The notes below the pieces were generated by a model. That model saw nothing but the letters and a program-made list of their open reading frames with translations, made no database searches and was not told the origin of the DNA. From Mercurialis annua (lineage: Eukaryota; Streptophyta; Magnoliopsida; Malpighiales; Euphorbiaceae), in the NCBI RefSeq assembly GCF_937616625.2, contig NC_065571.1, positions 43,616,651 to 43,680,650 on the forward strand: 64,000 nucleotides of DNA. Direction: 5' to 3'. Both the position numbers and the translations under genes were made by a program. Shown piece by piece: positions 23,818-36,059 of the stretch (positions are counted from its first letter, which is position 1; each line of letters begins with the position of its first letter).

Positions 23818-26800
23818 ATGGGCTGCATAGTGTCTACAGCGAACGATTCTGGTGGAAATAGAAGGAGACCAGGGAATATAGGAGAAGTTTTTGTTTATAT
23901 ACCTGGTTTTAGAATACCAAAACCCGTTGATTTCTCAGTGTCGCTGGGTGACCAGTTGTCAAAGAATTTAGTGGAACGCCTGTCGGCTTTAAGAACTCGT
24001 ATAGTTGTTATGGCCGGCCAAGAAGCGCCAACAGTCACAAGAACAAAGAGAAAAAGTGCTACTCAACATGGTATGTTGTAAGAAACTTTGATATGCATCT
24101 TGTCGTTGATTTGTAGTTCAACTGTCAAACTAATTTCTTGTTTGAAGGAGGTTCAACATTGGCCGATCTTCATCAGGCTCTTGAAGATTACTTGCCTGTT
24201 CTACTGGGATTAGTTAAAGATGGAAGCCATCTACAACACAATGTACAATTTGTGTGGGTAAACCAAGAAGATGATGCAGAGGTGGGAATGTCTATACCTT
24301 ATTATCTGTTTTAACTTTAAACTTCTTCTTCCCCTACCCTACCCATCTTGAGGTTCCTTTCTGCACCGAAGAATGGTGGATTTGATATGAAGAAGTAATT
24401 TTTGCAGGAATCGGCTATGTCTAATGCATGGTATGAGGTGTTATCAGTTTTGCACTTAATGGCAATGTTATTATTGTCGCAAGCCAACTTGTTACTTCTT
24501 CCAAGAACATCTACTGATGGATATCAGCCAAAAGTATCAGCAGGTACGTACCTACTACAAAAATACATGTTGGACGTCACCGTTTTGTGTACATTTTCAT
24601 TGATTGTTTTAGTCCTCCATAGTTATGCTGTTTCTAATGCTAACATTTCAGATATTACATTGAAGTCTTAAAAGTTTTGCAAGTCTTAGTTTCTTTCTAT
24701 ATAGTTTAACACGGGATGTTTTTTTTTGCGTGGCTGCTGGGACTCTTTTTTTTGTCCGACGGCTTTTTACATCCTATCACTAACAGTAGCCTATCAAAAC
24801 CTTCATTTTATAAATTTACGATTACCCAATAACCTGTAATAGACTATTTATGTGGTGGATAAAATAATGTTAATCCTGTATGAGATACCTATGTACCATT
24901 AATACAATAAACAATTATTTTTGCGTCAATAATGCAAAATATTAGTTTGATACTTGTTACGAGAGTCTGACTGTAAAATATGTTTTGAGTATGAGGATGA
25001 AGTTACAGGTGGGAATATTGGAATTGTTGACAGTGTCCGCATCAAGAAATAAGATATTTTTGTACAAGATTGATGTATTAGATAATTTGGAGTTAAAAGT
25101 ATTAATTTGGAAGACTCCATGTAGAGCTCTAATAAAATTGAGTTTCAGTTAGGTATTGATGGAGGAAAATTTTGGTGGATTAAGTTTTAGCTTTTAAGTC
25201 TAAATGAAGGCTAAGAGCATGAAAATTAATGTTTGGTGGGAGTAAGATAGGTATCGAAACCAACAAACAACTAGAGGTTTGGTAGCTGATTGGAGGTGCT
25301 AGTATGAAGGGCGAAAAAACTGAGGTTTGTTCAAGGCTCTTTTAAATCTATATGATGTGGTAGTAAAATATGATTTTTAGTTGAAGATTTTGATGGAGAA
25401 AAGTCAGAATAGCACCTGTATGAAATAGTTGCACAAATGCAAAATCAAGAATCCTAACCTTCACCATGCATTCCTGGCATATGTTCACATCACCTAAAGC
25501 TAGAATTGTATCATACAATGTGAAAAGGTAGAAATACTAAAAGTTCTCAAGTCTATTGTTCATACAACTAAAAGAATTGAAAGGGATGATAGTATCTATC
25601 GACAACCATGTTCCTCATGGACTATTTATACAGTCCCAGCTAACTTAACAGAAGAAAATAGAACTTGAGATGCTACTCCTAGCCCAATTCAGCTTTCATC
25701 AAAGCTGAATTAATTAGTAACGCATTATTAGGAGCCAAGTTACATGGATGAACATACAAATAAACATCTAGGAGGATTTTATTAGTTAACATGCAAAATC
25801 TGACACTCCATTGGTTGAGGACATATAAATACCAATTTCACATTCAAGGTTTTCGGACTAAGTAAAGGAAGAACTTTGTTTAAGAGATGGAGGTAGAGAG
25901 ACGTGACATTTTTATGTTTCTATTTATTGAAATGAAGTTCTTATACAGAGTAATATTGAAAAAAGGTAGCTTGTCTGACAGAGGATTAAACCTTTACTTA
26001 GGGGGCTTACTTTATTGCAATGAAGTTCCTAACCAGAGTAATATTAAGTCGAAGCAGGGTCAATTTTTGGTTTTGCATGGTAAAATTATGTAAATCATGC
26101 AGAAGTCTTGTATGATATGCTGTTAGGTAAAGGTTTTGATTAAATTTTTGACATCATGGTCGATTTGGTACCCCCATAACTAGTTCCCTTCTAAGCTATT
26201 GAAGGAGAGTAGTTTTGGAGGAGCATAATTAAAGAAATCAATTTTGAATTAAATTATCTCTTGGTTTCTCGTGTTCTTCCCCTATATGCAATATTCCTTT
26301 ATCATCTCCTTTTCTATTTCTTCACTTTTTCACAATTTAGTTTCTCTCGTTCTCTCTTGTTGTTTCTATGTGCTCATCTTTTTCCCACATCACTTGCTTA
26401 TTTTTTAGAGTTTCTTCACTGTTGTGTGGAGGTCCTGAGGCTAACCCTATGGATAAGGTGATGTCCTGTTCTTAGAGCTGAAAACTAACTCAGGACTTCT
26501 AAGTTGGATAAACATTAATTGCAAGGGAAACAAAGAACTTTTAGATGGCAAAAGAGTATAGGCGAGGTGAGAAATGTGGAAAAGATAATTAGAAGTGTGT
26601 TACAACTTACACATTTTATTCTTTTCTCAAAGAGTATATTTCAAACTATGGTTTGTTAGAAATTTGTGTTGCTTTTGAGGGGCCCTTTTTTTTGGATAAT
26701 CACAGAGAACTTGGCTATCCTAGTTGAGCTGGTAATGCAGAATAGTTTTTCTTGGTTAGCTTGTCGACCATGTTCATTCCATACCTGCTCATTTCTTGCC

Positions 26801-29800
26801 TAAGTTTGTACTTTATATAGCCATTTTTTATTGACTAGTTCTGCTAGATAAATATTATTTTATTTCATTGTGGTAGAGAGCAGGCGTGCATCCATTGATA
26901 TTTTTTTGAAGGCTGCCGGATACTTGGATTGTGCAGTCCGACATGTGCTCCCACAGTTTCCTGCTGTACTAAGGTTGATATGATTGACAAACTTGCAATA
27001 TGCTAGAGCTTTTTGTGCAGTTATTACAAAGTTATTGTCTTTCGGTTGTAGGAGAGACTTGCCAGTGGACTTGGCAGAAGGAGTTCTTAGAGCACTTTGT
27101 TTGCAAGCTTTGGGGCAGGTATTAATGTTTTTTGTGGATGGATTTACTTGTTGAACTGCATAGTTTTATAAGCTGAATTGCATTCCCATGCAACTACAAA
27201 TTCATCACCCCCACCAGCACATCCCCTCGCACAAACAGTATATTTTTTGTTTGCTCTGATGTGCTCATCAAATTATTGGTAAGAATTAACTAGAAAAACT
27301 GGGTATAGAGACAAAACCTGAACAAATTAAAATAATATGACCAACGCCAACCTTGATAATTGTGTGGTTATTTAGGAACATGACTTGTTAACAATATAGC
27401 TTGGATTTCACATCATGGGCTTAAAAAAAATAAAATCATGTGTTGTAATTTTGTGATTGTTGTGCCTGACATCATGAATCAGAAATATGCAGTTCTTCTG
27501 TGCTGTTATTTTTTAGAATGTATGCTCCATCCTGCTTACATTCCTTGGACTGTTTTCTGGAGCACTTTGTAAGGATTTATGACATGGATTTCTTAATTGA
27601 CACTGTTGATTCGATCCATTCAAGATAACTTGCATAAGTTCAGTTCACTGATGAGGAATTTCCTTATACCCCTGCTCACATGCTTCATCTTCCTGATGAA
27701 AAACTTAAGTAATAAAGAATAAAACAAAATATTTGCCAACTTTTTTACCATTCCACATTTTGTTCAGTTTGATAGCTTGAATGCTAATTTTTAAAGGAAG
27801 AAGTAAAAAGTTTGCTAATCTGTTTATGAATAGCATCATTTTGGTTCCATGGTAAATGGTGGGTGATAATTATTTACTTCGCTTTCTGTAACACAAGGGT
27901 TTACATCTAAAAGGATTTCACAAGGACCTCTTTACTTTTGTGACCTCTCTATTTAGGTGAGTGTGATTCACAAGAAAAGTATGAACTAAATAAGAAATGA
28001 CTTGCCAACTTGTAAAAAGGGAAGTTCATCATGGAATCTTTTTCAAATCATGCTTTATTCATCACATGCTTAAGAAGCCTCAGTGAATTTTGGTCAGGTA
28101 TATAAGCCAAATATGCTGACAAGGTCTAATCAAATCTACTTTGTAATCTTTTGGTTCGAGTAATCCTGTTTGTAATTCCTCGTCTGCTACTTTCTTTTCT
28201 GGGAGTTATATTCCTGTGCAACATGGAACAGCTAAGAGCTAACAAGCCTATTGTCTCTTATAGGCATACTTGAAATGTCAAATTAGATTACGAGAGAAAA
28301 TAGAAATCAGCCATTCCATGTCACCCTGTTGTCATCACCTGAAAGGTCTTTGAATTAATCTAGACCTTCATTTCAATTGCTTATTGGTAATTACATATGG
28401 AAAAATAGCCAAGGGTAGATCATTTTCGGACATTCAATTGATAAAGTTAAAGGAATTTAAATTTAGTTGTAATGTAATGGGTGACCTTGCTCCATGTTTG
28501 CATCAATTACAATATCGCTTCATTGCTTACCTGACTAATGAACGAGACTTTGTTGTCACTTGCTGTGCATTTCCATAACCTGAGGGATTTGTACTGAACA
28601 CAAAACGAAGTTGACAGATTTTTTAGAAGATAAGCACAACTTTGGTCCGCAAAGAACTATGCTATTGGGTTATGGTTCATGCAGTGCATGTATTCACTTT
28701 CTTGCTAGATTAGTCACAGGAGTATCGATCTCCAGGAAATACCTGTCTAATTTGCTAGGCAGCTGTTCATAAAGGGTCATCGCCTTTTTCTTCAGCTGCT
28801 AATCCTTTGTATCATTTGGTAGAATATTATGCTCATGAGTGTGTAATTGCACTAACTGTTGTCACTATTTCATGAAGGGCACTACATTCAAATTATAGTA
28901 ATAGTTCAATTATGATGTGAGGCTTAGGGTATTAAATATTCTATCTGATTACATATTCTACTTCTTTCTGCCGTCTAGTGAACCCTTGTATTCTTTCATG
29001 TGTGATGAAGGTTGTTGACATTCAACTTGGAATGGCAATTGATAGTGCCAAAGCCACTCTTGCAGTAAAGCGAAGGCTTGCATGTGAGATGGTGAAGTAC
29101 TGGCAGCAGGTATGGAACTGTTACTTTGTCATCAGTTCTCTCAGGTTTGACTAAGCATGTTTTAAGGTTAAGAATTTGTGCAGACAAAAATTTTGTGTAC
29201 ATTTGTCACATTTTAACTGTGAGTTCATTTCCTTGCTTTATCCTCTCTGGCTGCTTGTGTGTGTATGGCTTTTCAGTAAATAATATGGATTTGTAATCAT
29301 TAAAAGTCAGCAATAGGCAATTAAAGGTCAATCTCTTTCACATTATTATATTTTTGGATCCAAGAATTAATGCATTTTATTTATAAGAGAGATAATTACT
29401 GTCATCCAGCTACATGAAATTAAGATATCATGTTAAAATGTATGAAGAAAACAGTAATTTTGACGTAACCCCAGGAAGTGATGGTAATTATCCTTTTATT
29501 AAAGGTCAAACTATTTTTTAAAGCCACACCTTTGCGTCTTTTTATCAATTACAACCAAACTTTTTAATTTTTACAATTATGTTCAATTTGAATGTTTTTT
29601 TTTTTTTTGCAATATATTGTATTGTTTATATGAATCGAAGTCTAATGGGAAATCCAGAAATATAGATTTGTTTACGCTTGCAATGTTCTTGACAGGCTCA
29701 AGATAATCTAATGAATCTTCCATTAGCAAATGGTTGGGGGGAAAAGCACCGGCTTTTTGTAAAATGGAAATATGTGGAAGCAAAGGTTTATTAATTTCTC

Positions 29801-32800
29801 TTATGCCTATTTTACTTGTTCTCTGTATCTTTCATATTCCCGCTAATTTTCTTCTTTTTTTTCACTTTTCCTTTTTAATTTATTATCCTTCCTGGTAAAT
29901 TCTGAAATCTAAAAAAAACTGTGCAAGTGTTTAAGTGATACTGCCTGGAAAACCTAACTGGTGTGTTGCTTTACACGATCTGCAAATGTGCCGGTTAAAA
30001 CTCCAAGTGGTACCAAAACATTTATCCTATGTTTCAATTTGGTACCAAAAACTACAATTTCATTTCAAGCGGTGATACCTTCTTCTTGATCTGATAGGGT
30101 TAGTGAGTGAATAGAATATGCTGCTACAGCAGTCACCAACCAATGTGGTGCCTCACATAACAACTTATTTTTAGAATATGATGTCAGCAATTACCACATC
30201 ACATTATTTTAATATGAAATATTTGAAGTATTTAGCTTCCAATAATTTTTTTGGTTCATTTTGATATAAATTAAAATTCTATTATCAAACTGATAGAATA
30301 AAATTGGTATCGCTGAGGGTTCTAACTTGCAAATGTACTTTAGTGGGATCTCTAGGGAAGGCATTTGAGCCGGATTTACAAACTCTTGTGCCTGCAGTTA
30401 TAGTTCCCGTCTTTGTTCTCCCATGCTTTGACCGGTTTTGAAAAAGTGTTATGCTGCAGTCATCATATCTGCTAGAGTACAAATAAATTGAATTTCAGAT
30501 CCTCGCAGTCTATTTACCTAGTTGTTTTTTTACTGTGGCTCTATGAGGTGACATTGGGCATAGAGGGAAAGATCCCTCAATTGTTTCAGACTTTAGTGAA
30601 AAAAACTATTAAATATGATATATTGAACCATTATTTTTCTTGTTATGTAAAGATGCTATTTGAGATGGTCAGTCAGTTTTATGAGACAGTTATTGATAGG
30701 TCCTGCTGATTAAAAGCATTGGAAAGTATTAGTCAGGAAAAAGCATGTTAATACGTTTGTTTTAATGTCGAGAAAACCTATATCAGTCAAGACTTGAGTA
30801 ATTCAACATTGTTTTTAAATGGCTTATCCCATTAAAATCCCCCCACCTTTTACCCCCAATTCGTTTGCACCCTCACGTTGTAAAACCACCAAATATACCC
30901 AAATTACGACCTTTCACTTTCAATTGCACCCTCAAGCATTAAATTGACCTCTTTTCACTTGACAAATGTTCAAATCAATACTTTAAATTTTAGCATATAT
31001 TTTAAAATAGGACTTAATATTTTATTTAAAACAAAAATAAACCTATTTTTTCAAGTGAAAAGAGATCAATTTAATGTTTGAGGGTGCAATTGAAAGTGAA
31101 AGGTCGTAATTTGGGTATATTTGGTGGTTTTGCAATGTGAGGGTGCAAACGAATTGGGGGTGAAAGGTGAGGGGTTTTTAAGGGGATAAGCCTTTTTAAA
31201 TACTATTTTCAATATCCAGTAATCAATAAACAAGTTTTCCTTACAAAACTTTGTTCTCAACCAGGCTGCAGCATATTATTATCATGGTTTGATTCTTGAC
31301 GAGGGGAATACGGAGAAATCTCATGGCATGGCTGTAGCTGCATTGCAAGCTGCAGATGAATACTTTAAGGAGAGTAGGAGAGCATGTGAGGCATTTAATG
31401 CAGCTTCTCCCTTGTCCAGGTACTCCACTCAACTCACTTCTCTAAGTTTTTTTTATTATTTTGTAATAAGCAATTAATTGCTGTTGTCATATGATGAAGC
31501 TCTACTGATACATTAATAGAAATTTGCGAACTGTTTGAAGTATTATTGATCAAACCGAAACTTATGGTGCTCTCCAATAGCAGAGATTTTGTTCACTTAT
31601 TAGCTATGTTGCACGGAAATGGAAACGTTTAAATGGAAAATACTAAAATGAGAAACAATGAAATGCCATTTTTTACTAGAATAAGTTATAAGTATAAAGT
31701 TTTGGTGTTCTCCGAAAATGAGAACAAAATGCCAAAACATATAACTTGAGAAGTTTTCGTGCAAGATAGCATATTAGTTGATGCTTTGCTTCGCACTTGA
31801 GTCAAGAGGCTATAGTTCTGCACTACTTCTGGCTGTTTACATATATGCATAGCTCCTTAGCATATTTAGACACTTTCTTAGTTTTAGACTAAAGATTTTG
31901 TAGAAAAGAAGAAAAAAAAATACTTTACTTGTATGCTTTGCATTGTGGATAAATTCTTGCAATTTTACGAATGAGATGCATATGGCCGAATGTGGCCACA
32001 TATTTAAGTCTGCAGCTGTTAGTTTTACTTTGTGATAAGACTGGCATTCGTGTTACCGTGTCATAAATTTATTGTGTTTCTCTTTAAATAAAATATATAT
32101 TTAGTAAATCCGAATCCGACTTATTTATTTAATTGTGTCAAAATTTCAAACACGAACACGACTTGTTTATTTAACGGGTTAACACGACACGAACTGTTTA
32201 ACCTGTTCATTATATAAATTAAAATTTGTTTAACCCACTTAAACGAAAACATGTTACAATAATCTGTTAAATCTATAAAATAATTAATTATTTAATTTTA
32301 CATTTAAATATAAAAATTAATTAAATTTAATATCTAAAAACACTAAAATATTAAAATGAACTTTCATATACTCCCTCCGTCCCACTCTAATTGACAAAAT
32401 ATGGAGTTTTTAGTGTCCCATTCTAATTGACAAAACTAACATAACTATAATTTTTTTCTTTAACTTTCCATCTTTATCCTCATTTAAATTTAAACTTTTT
32501 ATAGAAAAATGGTGAATATTTAATGAGAATTTGACTAACATACTAATAGCATTAATTAGCTCCATTATCAATAGAAGGGTATAGAAGTAACTATCTATGT
32601 CATTTATTAGTTGGCCTAATGTCTTAAAAAACCCCGACCTTTTAGCCCCTTTTCAATCATACCCTGACGTTGAAAATTTGTCAATTTTACCCTATTTTGC
32701 ATTTTTGTGTTTCAATTGTACCCTGAAAAATTAAATTAACGTCTTTTGCGTTTGGAAATTTGTTTAAAACATTCTCCATGTCTCGCATATATTGATTGTA

Positions 32801-34401
32801 TATTTTTAAAATTTATTTAAATTTAGTTAAATTAATTAAGAATTTAAATTAGTGTTAATTTGATTATGGTTTTTAGTTAGTTTTTAAAAATAAAGGATTT
32901 ATTTGTACTTTTTTGAATAAAAAAGAATTTAATTTCATATTTAGACTTAATTAATTGAATGATTTCATCATTTAAGTAAAAAAATCAACAAAAATTAAAA
33001 TATTGGGGTACAATTGAAAACGGAAAATTCAAAAGTGGGTAAAATTGACAAATTTTCAACGTCGGGGTGGAATTGAAAAAAAGTTTAAAGGTGAGGGTTT
33101 TTTGAGTGATTAGGCCTTATTAGTTTGTATTGGTTATTGTAATTTAGTTATTTTGTCAATTAGAGTGGGACGGAGGGAGTATTTATTATATATGTTCATT
33201 GTTAACACAATTAATTAGGGACCATGCTCTCTGTTTTTTTAGGTCAACTAACTCCTACATTAGGTCATTGTGGTCCCTAAAACTCGTTGATTTTGTACAA
33301 TTTGGGAGTTAATTGACCTAAAATAGAGAGTGTTTTTCTTAATTGATTAAAATGGTTAAGTGCGAGTTAAATGATCCTGACGCACAATTTCAGCGACCAG
33401 AATGACCCTTTGCTCACTTATTAAACATGTTTAAATGTGTCATTTACGAGTTAGACGAGTTAAACTTGATTAACATGTTATCTTTTTTCGTGTTTATCCG
33501 AACTCATATAAAGTGAATCCAAACCTGTGTCAATGTCGTGGTGAACAGGTCGTATTGGAAATTGCCTACCCTATTTTGTGATTGGTGGTATGCTAAAACT
33601 GCCCCATAGAATTGATTATGGCTAAAGTTATTTTTTTCAATTAGATGTGATACAATCTTTTCATCTCTAGGGCATGTAGGGAGTGCATTTTGTTCAAACC
33701 GAAATTTTACTTTGTTTCAAGATCGAACCAAATGAAATTTTATAGGATTTAAATATTTCAAAGCAAATTGAAGCGACTCGAACTAGTCGGTTTGATTGAT
33801 TTTTTATTTTGATTTTTATGTTCGGTTTGAGCCAACAATAAATTGAGATTATTTTACTTTTCAAACTGAACCAAAAAATAATTATTTTTTTATAATGTCA
33901 AACCAAATCAAACCAAATTTATTGATTTGGTTTGGTTTTTGCACTCTCCCTACAGGCTGCACAGTTTCGTTGACCTAATACCTAGTCATAAATAGACCCT
34001 CTTCCATAAGAATTAAGAAGCAATTGGTCATTTTGTTTGCAAAGATTCTGATATTTATGGAGCTTGGTGTAATTTCTATAAAAATGGTGTGTTTGGGTGC
34101 AGAAATCCACCACTTTGGGGAACAGAGAAATATATGTCAGAGAAGATTCCGAAAGAAACTTCCAGCAAGGTGCGAATCAACCGTGATCTGTACTCTCACG
34201 AAAAGTAAGTTAAAGTTAAATATATCGAGTTTAGACTGTACTGAATACAGAATCTTATAAGTTGAGGATGTTGAGTACAGAATAATGGAGACAGCACCAA
34301 CATTACCGGATTTTGCATTGTCGCTAAAACCCGATGAATACCAGCTTTCTCCGGTGGACTCGTCCTGGAATGAAGAGAATGTAAATCAGCTTACGGGATA
34401 G
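23818..34401 (+). CDS. BRO1-domain protein, possibly N-myristoylated
   Basis: BRO1 domains are banana-shaped helical modules that bind ESCRT-III in endosomal sorting; plants have a short subfamily of about 400-430 residues that is mostly this domain. Ten coding exons join in frame: 23818-24070, 24148-24281, 24408-24543, 26877-26973, 27052-27118, 29011-29109, 29696-29785, 31265-31419, 34103-34204 and 34281-34401. They give 417 residues and end at TAG. Each internal border is GT..AG. Conserved blocks include STLADLHQALEDYLPVLLGL, ASIDIFLKAAGYLDCAV, DIQLGMAIDSAKATLAVKRR, AAAYYYHGLILDEGNTEKSH and KVRINRDLY. The protein begins MGCIVS, a myristoylation (Gly2) plus palmitoylation (Cys3) type start, so membrane anchoring is likely. 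Introns 3, 5, 7 and 8 are 1.5-2.7 kb; 7 and 8 contain transposable elements. I infer an endosomal or membrane role from the family; it is untested here. Confidence 0.93.
24544..26876 (+). other. Intron 3 of the BRO1-like gene
   Basis: This 2.3 kb intron lies between GCAG|gtacgt and gtggtag|AGAGC. It holds no supported gene or bounded element; the frames near 25887 and 26261 lack recognisable content. Confidence 0.75.
27119..29010 (+). other. Intron 5 of the BRO1-like gene
   Basis: The intron lies between GGGCAG|gtatta and gatgaag|GTTGTTGAC. No element or gene could be delimited in it. Confidence 0.75.
30821..31192. mobile_element. Mutator-like hairpin MITE, 372 bp, in intron 7
   Basis: A perfect 9-bp duplication TTTTTAAAT stands at 30812-30820 and 31193-31201. 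The ends are GGCTTATCCCATTAAAATCC and GGCTTATCCCCTTAAAAACC (reverse complement). The arms stay nearly identical for about 140 bp, through 'caccctcacgttg', 'accaaatatacccaaattac' and 'aattgcaccctcaa', so a transcript would form a long stem. It lies 72 bp upstream of coding exon 8, in the sense-transcribed intron of the BRO1-like gene. Confidence 0.92.
32371..33179. mobile_element. Stowaway MITE split by a Mutator-like MITE
   Basis: CTCCCTCCGTCCCACTCTAA at the left matches the right end in reverse complement (CTCCCTCCGTCCCACTCTAA) exactly. TA dinucleotides lie at 32369-32370 and 33180-33181. The arms continue into TTGACAAAAT. Without the 504-bp insert and its duplicated 9 bp, the element is about 296 bp. 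Confidence 0.9.
32613..33116. mobile_element. GGCCTAAT-family Mutator-like MITE, 504 bp, 9-bp TSD
   Basis: A perfect duplication TTATTAGTT stands at 32604-32612 and 33117-33125. The ends are GGCCTAATGTCTTAAAAAAC and GGCCTAATCACTCAAAAAAC (reverse complement). It has the same length as the copy at 19826-20329, with only scattered substitutions. It sits inside a Stowaway, inside an older element, inside intron 8. Confidence 0.92.
33677..33952. mobile_element. hAT-like MITE in intron 8
   Basis: The left end TAGGGAGTGCATTTTGTTCA and the right end (reverse complement TAGGGAGAGTGCAAAAACCA) are inverted. Both are followed by 'aaaccgaa'/'aaccaaac' words. The pattern resembles hAT MITEs common in eudicots, but a clean 8-bp TSD is not visible. 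Confidence 0.6.
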
Positions 34402-35186
34402 ATAAATTGCACAGCTCAAAAGAAACAACAGATGTTTCATTCTTCAATATGTGTACCAAAGGTTCACTTTTTACTTTTTTTTTCTTATTTTTTTCCCTTT
34501 TCCTTACCACAAATATTTGTAGCTTACCCTTGTGATAGAGCTTTGTACAAGTTCCTTGGTTTGTAAATCTCATAATACTGGAAAAGGGTTCCATCTTTCT
34601 CCATAATTCTTAAATTGATTATAGCAATCAAAAGTGATTTTCTTTTCAACTATATTTTGCCATTTTCATGATTCACAAATTTTAAACTTTTGGGATTTTT
34701 GTCAATTCTAGTTTGGATTGAAGTGTTTCATTTTAATTAGGGTTAATAAAAAAATCACTAACTTTACACGTTTTCTCATTTTAATTATAGTCTAATTACA
34801 GAATTTAAGATGAAGCATGTATATCTTTACTTATGTTGTTGTGTTGTGTCAAATGTTTTTCATTTATATGATTGTCATGTCAAAATAAATTACTAATAGG
34901 TTAATAGTATAAATAAATACATAATGTATTTCTTTTCTAACTCTTTGATTCTTTTAAAATCTTACAAAATAGGTTCAAAACAGCAACCACACTAGTAAAA
35001 GCACTTAAAATCTATAATTTTAATTATAATTGAATAAAAAAATTCAAATAAGAAAACTAAAAGTTTTAGTAGAACTGATAAAAGTCATCAAATTCTAGAT
35101 ATTGCAAGTCAATTTAGACATTCTCTATTTGTGTGACTAATTATATTTTGATGTCAACTTAAAATTATACTTATACTTGAACTTGA
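34402..35186. other. 3' UTR of the BRO1-like gene and intergenic DNA
   Basis: The first roughly 200 bp are probably 3' UTR (aataattc/ataattctta-type A-rich signals near 34600). A MITE-end-like fragment, 'agggttaataaaaaaatcactaactttacacg', stands at 34738. No other gene is seen. Confidence 0.45.
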
Positions 35187-35979
35187 AGAAGGGGTGTAAA
35201 TGAACCAAGCCGAGTCTAATTTTGGAGTGTTCATGTTTGGCTCGTTTAGTGAACAAGGTGTTCATGTTCAGTTCATGTCCAATCGAGTTTTGAAGGAAGT
35301 ATTCATGTTTGGTTTGTTTAGATTTTATAGTGTTCATTTTCAGTTCTTGTTCGTTCGTCTATATCAAAACTACGTAATTTTGTTTACTTTATACTCCCTT
35401 CGTCCCAATAGAGTTGTCCACTTTGAGAAAAAATTTGTCCCAAAACTCTTGTCCATTTTTAAAAAATAATTAATTTTTTCACTTAATTTTACTATATTAC
35501 CCCTATTTAAAATCTACTAATGAATAGATTGAAAATAAATTGCAAGTGGACCTTATATTAAATAGGAGTGACAAAAAAAGTAAGAAAAATTTTACAAAAT
35601 CCATAAACAATAATTGCTTTTCTTAAACTGTGTGATAAAGGCAAAGTGGACAACTCTATTGGGACAGAGCGAGTATAATTTTTGGATTATTTAAGATAAT
35701 TATATAAATTAATTTAAATATAAGTTAGTTCGTAAACACCTAATCGAGTATCTAAGCGAGTTTGTTCGCGAATTAAATACTTATTCGTGCTCATTCACGA
35801 ATTACTAATCGAGTTGTTCGTGAACGTAAACGTGCCGAACACCACTATGTTCATGTTTATTTATATTCACGAACATAAAATCAAGATCGAACTAGGTTTG
35901 TTTAGAATACGAACATACACAAACCGAGCTCTTATCGAGCCAAACACAGCGAGTAGCTCGGTTCGTTTACAGCCCTAAC
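35187..35979. mobile_element. hAT-like TIR element split by a Stowaway
   Basis: The left end GGGGTGTAAATGAACCAAGC mirrors the right end, whose reverse complement is AGGGCTGTAAACGAACCGAG. Inside are repeated 'gttcatgtttggctcg' words and their complements. Flanks acttgaag and actgcaag agree at 6 of 8 positions. The Stowaway at 35394-35673 is inserted in it. Confidence 0.65.
35394..35673. mobile_element. Stowaway MITE, 280 bp
   Basis: The left end CTCCCTTCGTCCCAATAGAG and the right end (reverse complement CTCGCTCTGTCCCAATAGAG) sit between TA at 35392-35393 and 35674-35675. The arms continue with TTGTCCACTTT. It is the same subfamily as 57806-58087. Confidence 0.88.
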
Positions 35980-36059
35980 TGCAAGGCATTGATTCAGAGT
36001 TGGCTAAGAAAAAACAGCAAGGATGTAAATTTATACGAAAAAGTAATAAAATTGTAATA

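Larger units (their letters stand above)
32030..33560. mobile_element. Outer TIR element in intron 8, carrying nested elements
   Basis: The left part has 'ttaccgtgtcataaatttattgtg', 'gacttgtttatttaacggg' and 'aacacgacacgaactg'. The right part has the complementary theme 'catgtttaaatgtgtcatttacgag' and 'gtcaatgtcgtggtgaacagg'. The same GTGTCATAAA...GTGTC theme appears in the DUF1308 intron at 44230. The element is broken by the Stowaway at 32371-33179. A further inverted pair, 'aggtcaactaactcc' and 'gggagttaattgacct', lies at 33240-33320. The ends are approximate. Confidence 0.5.
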
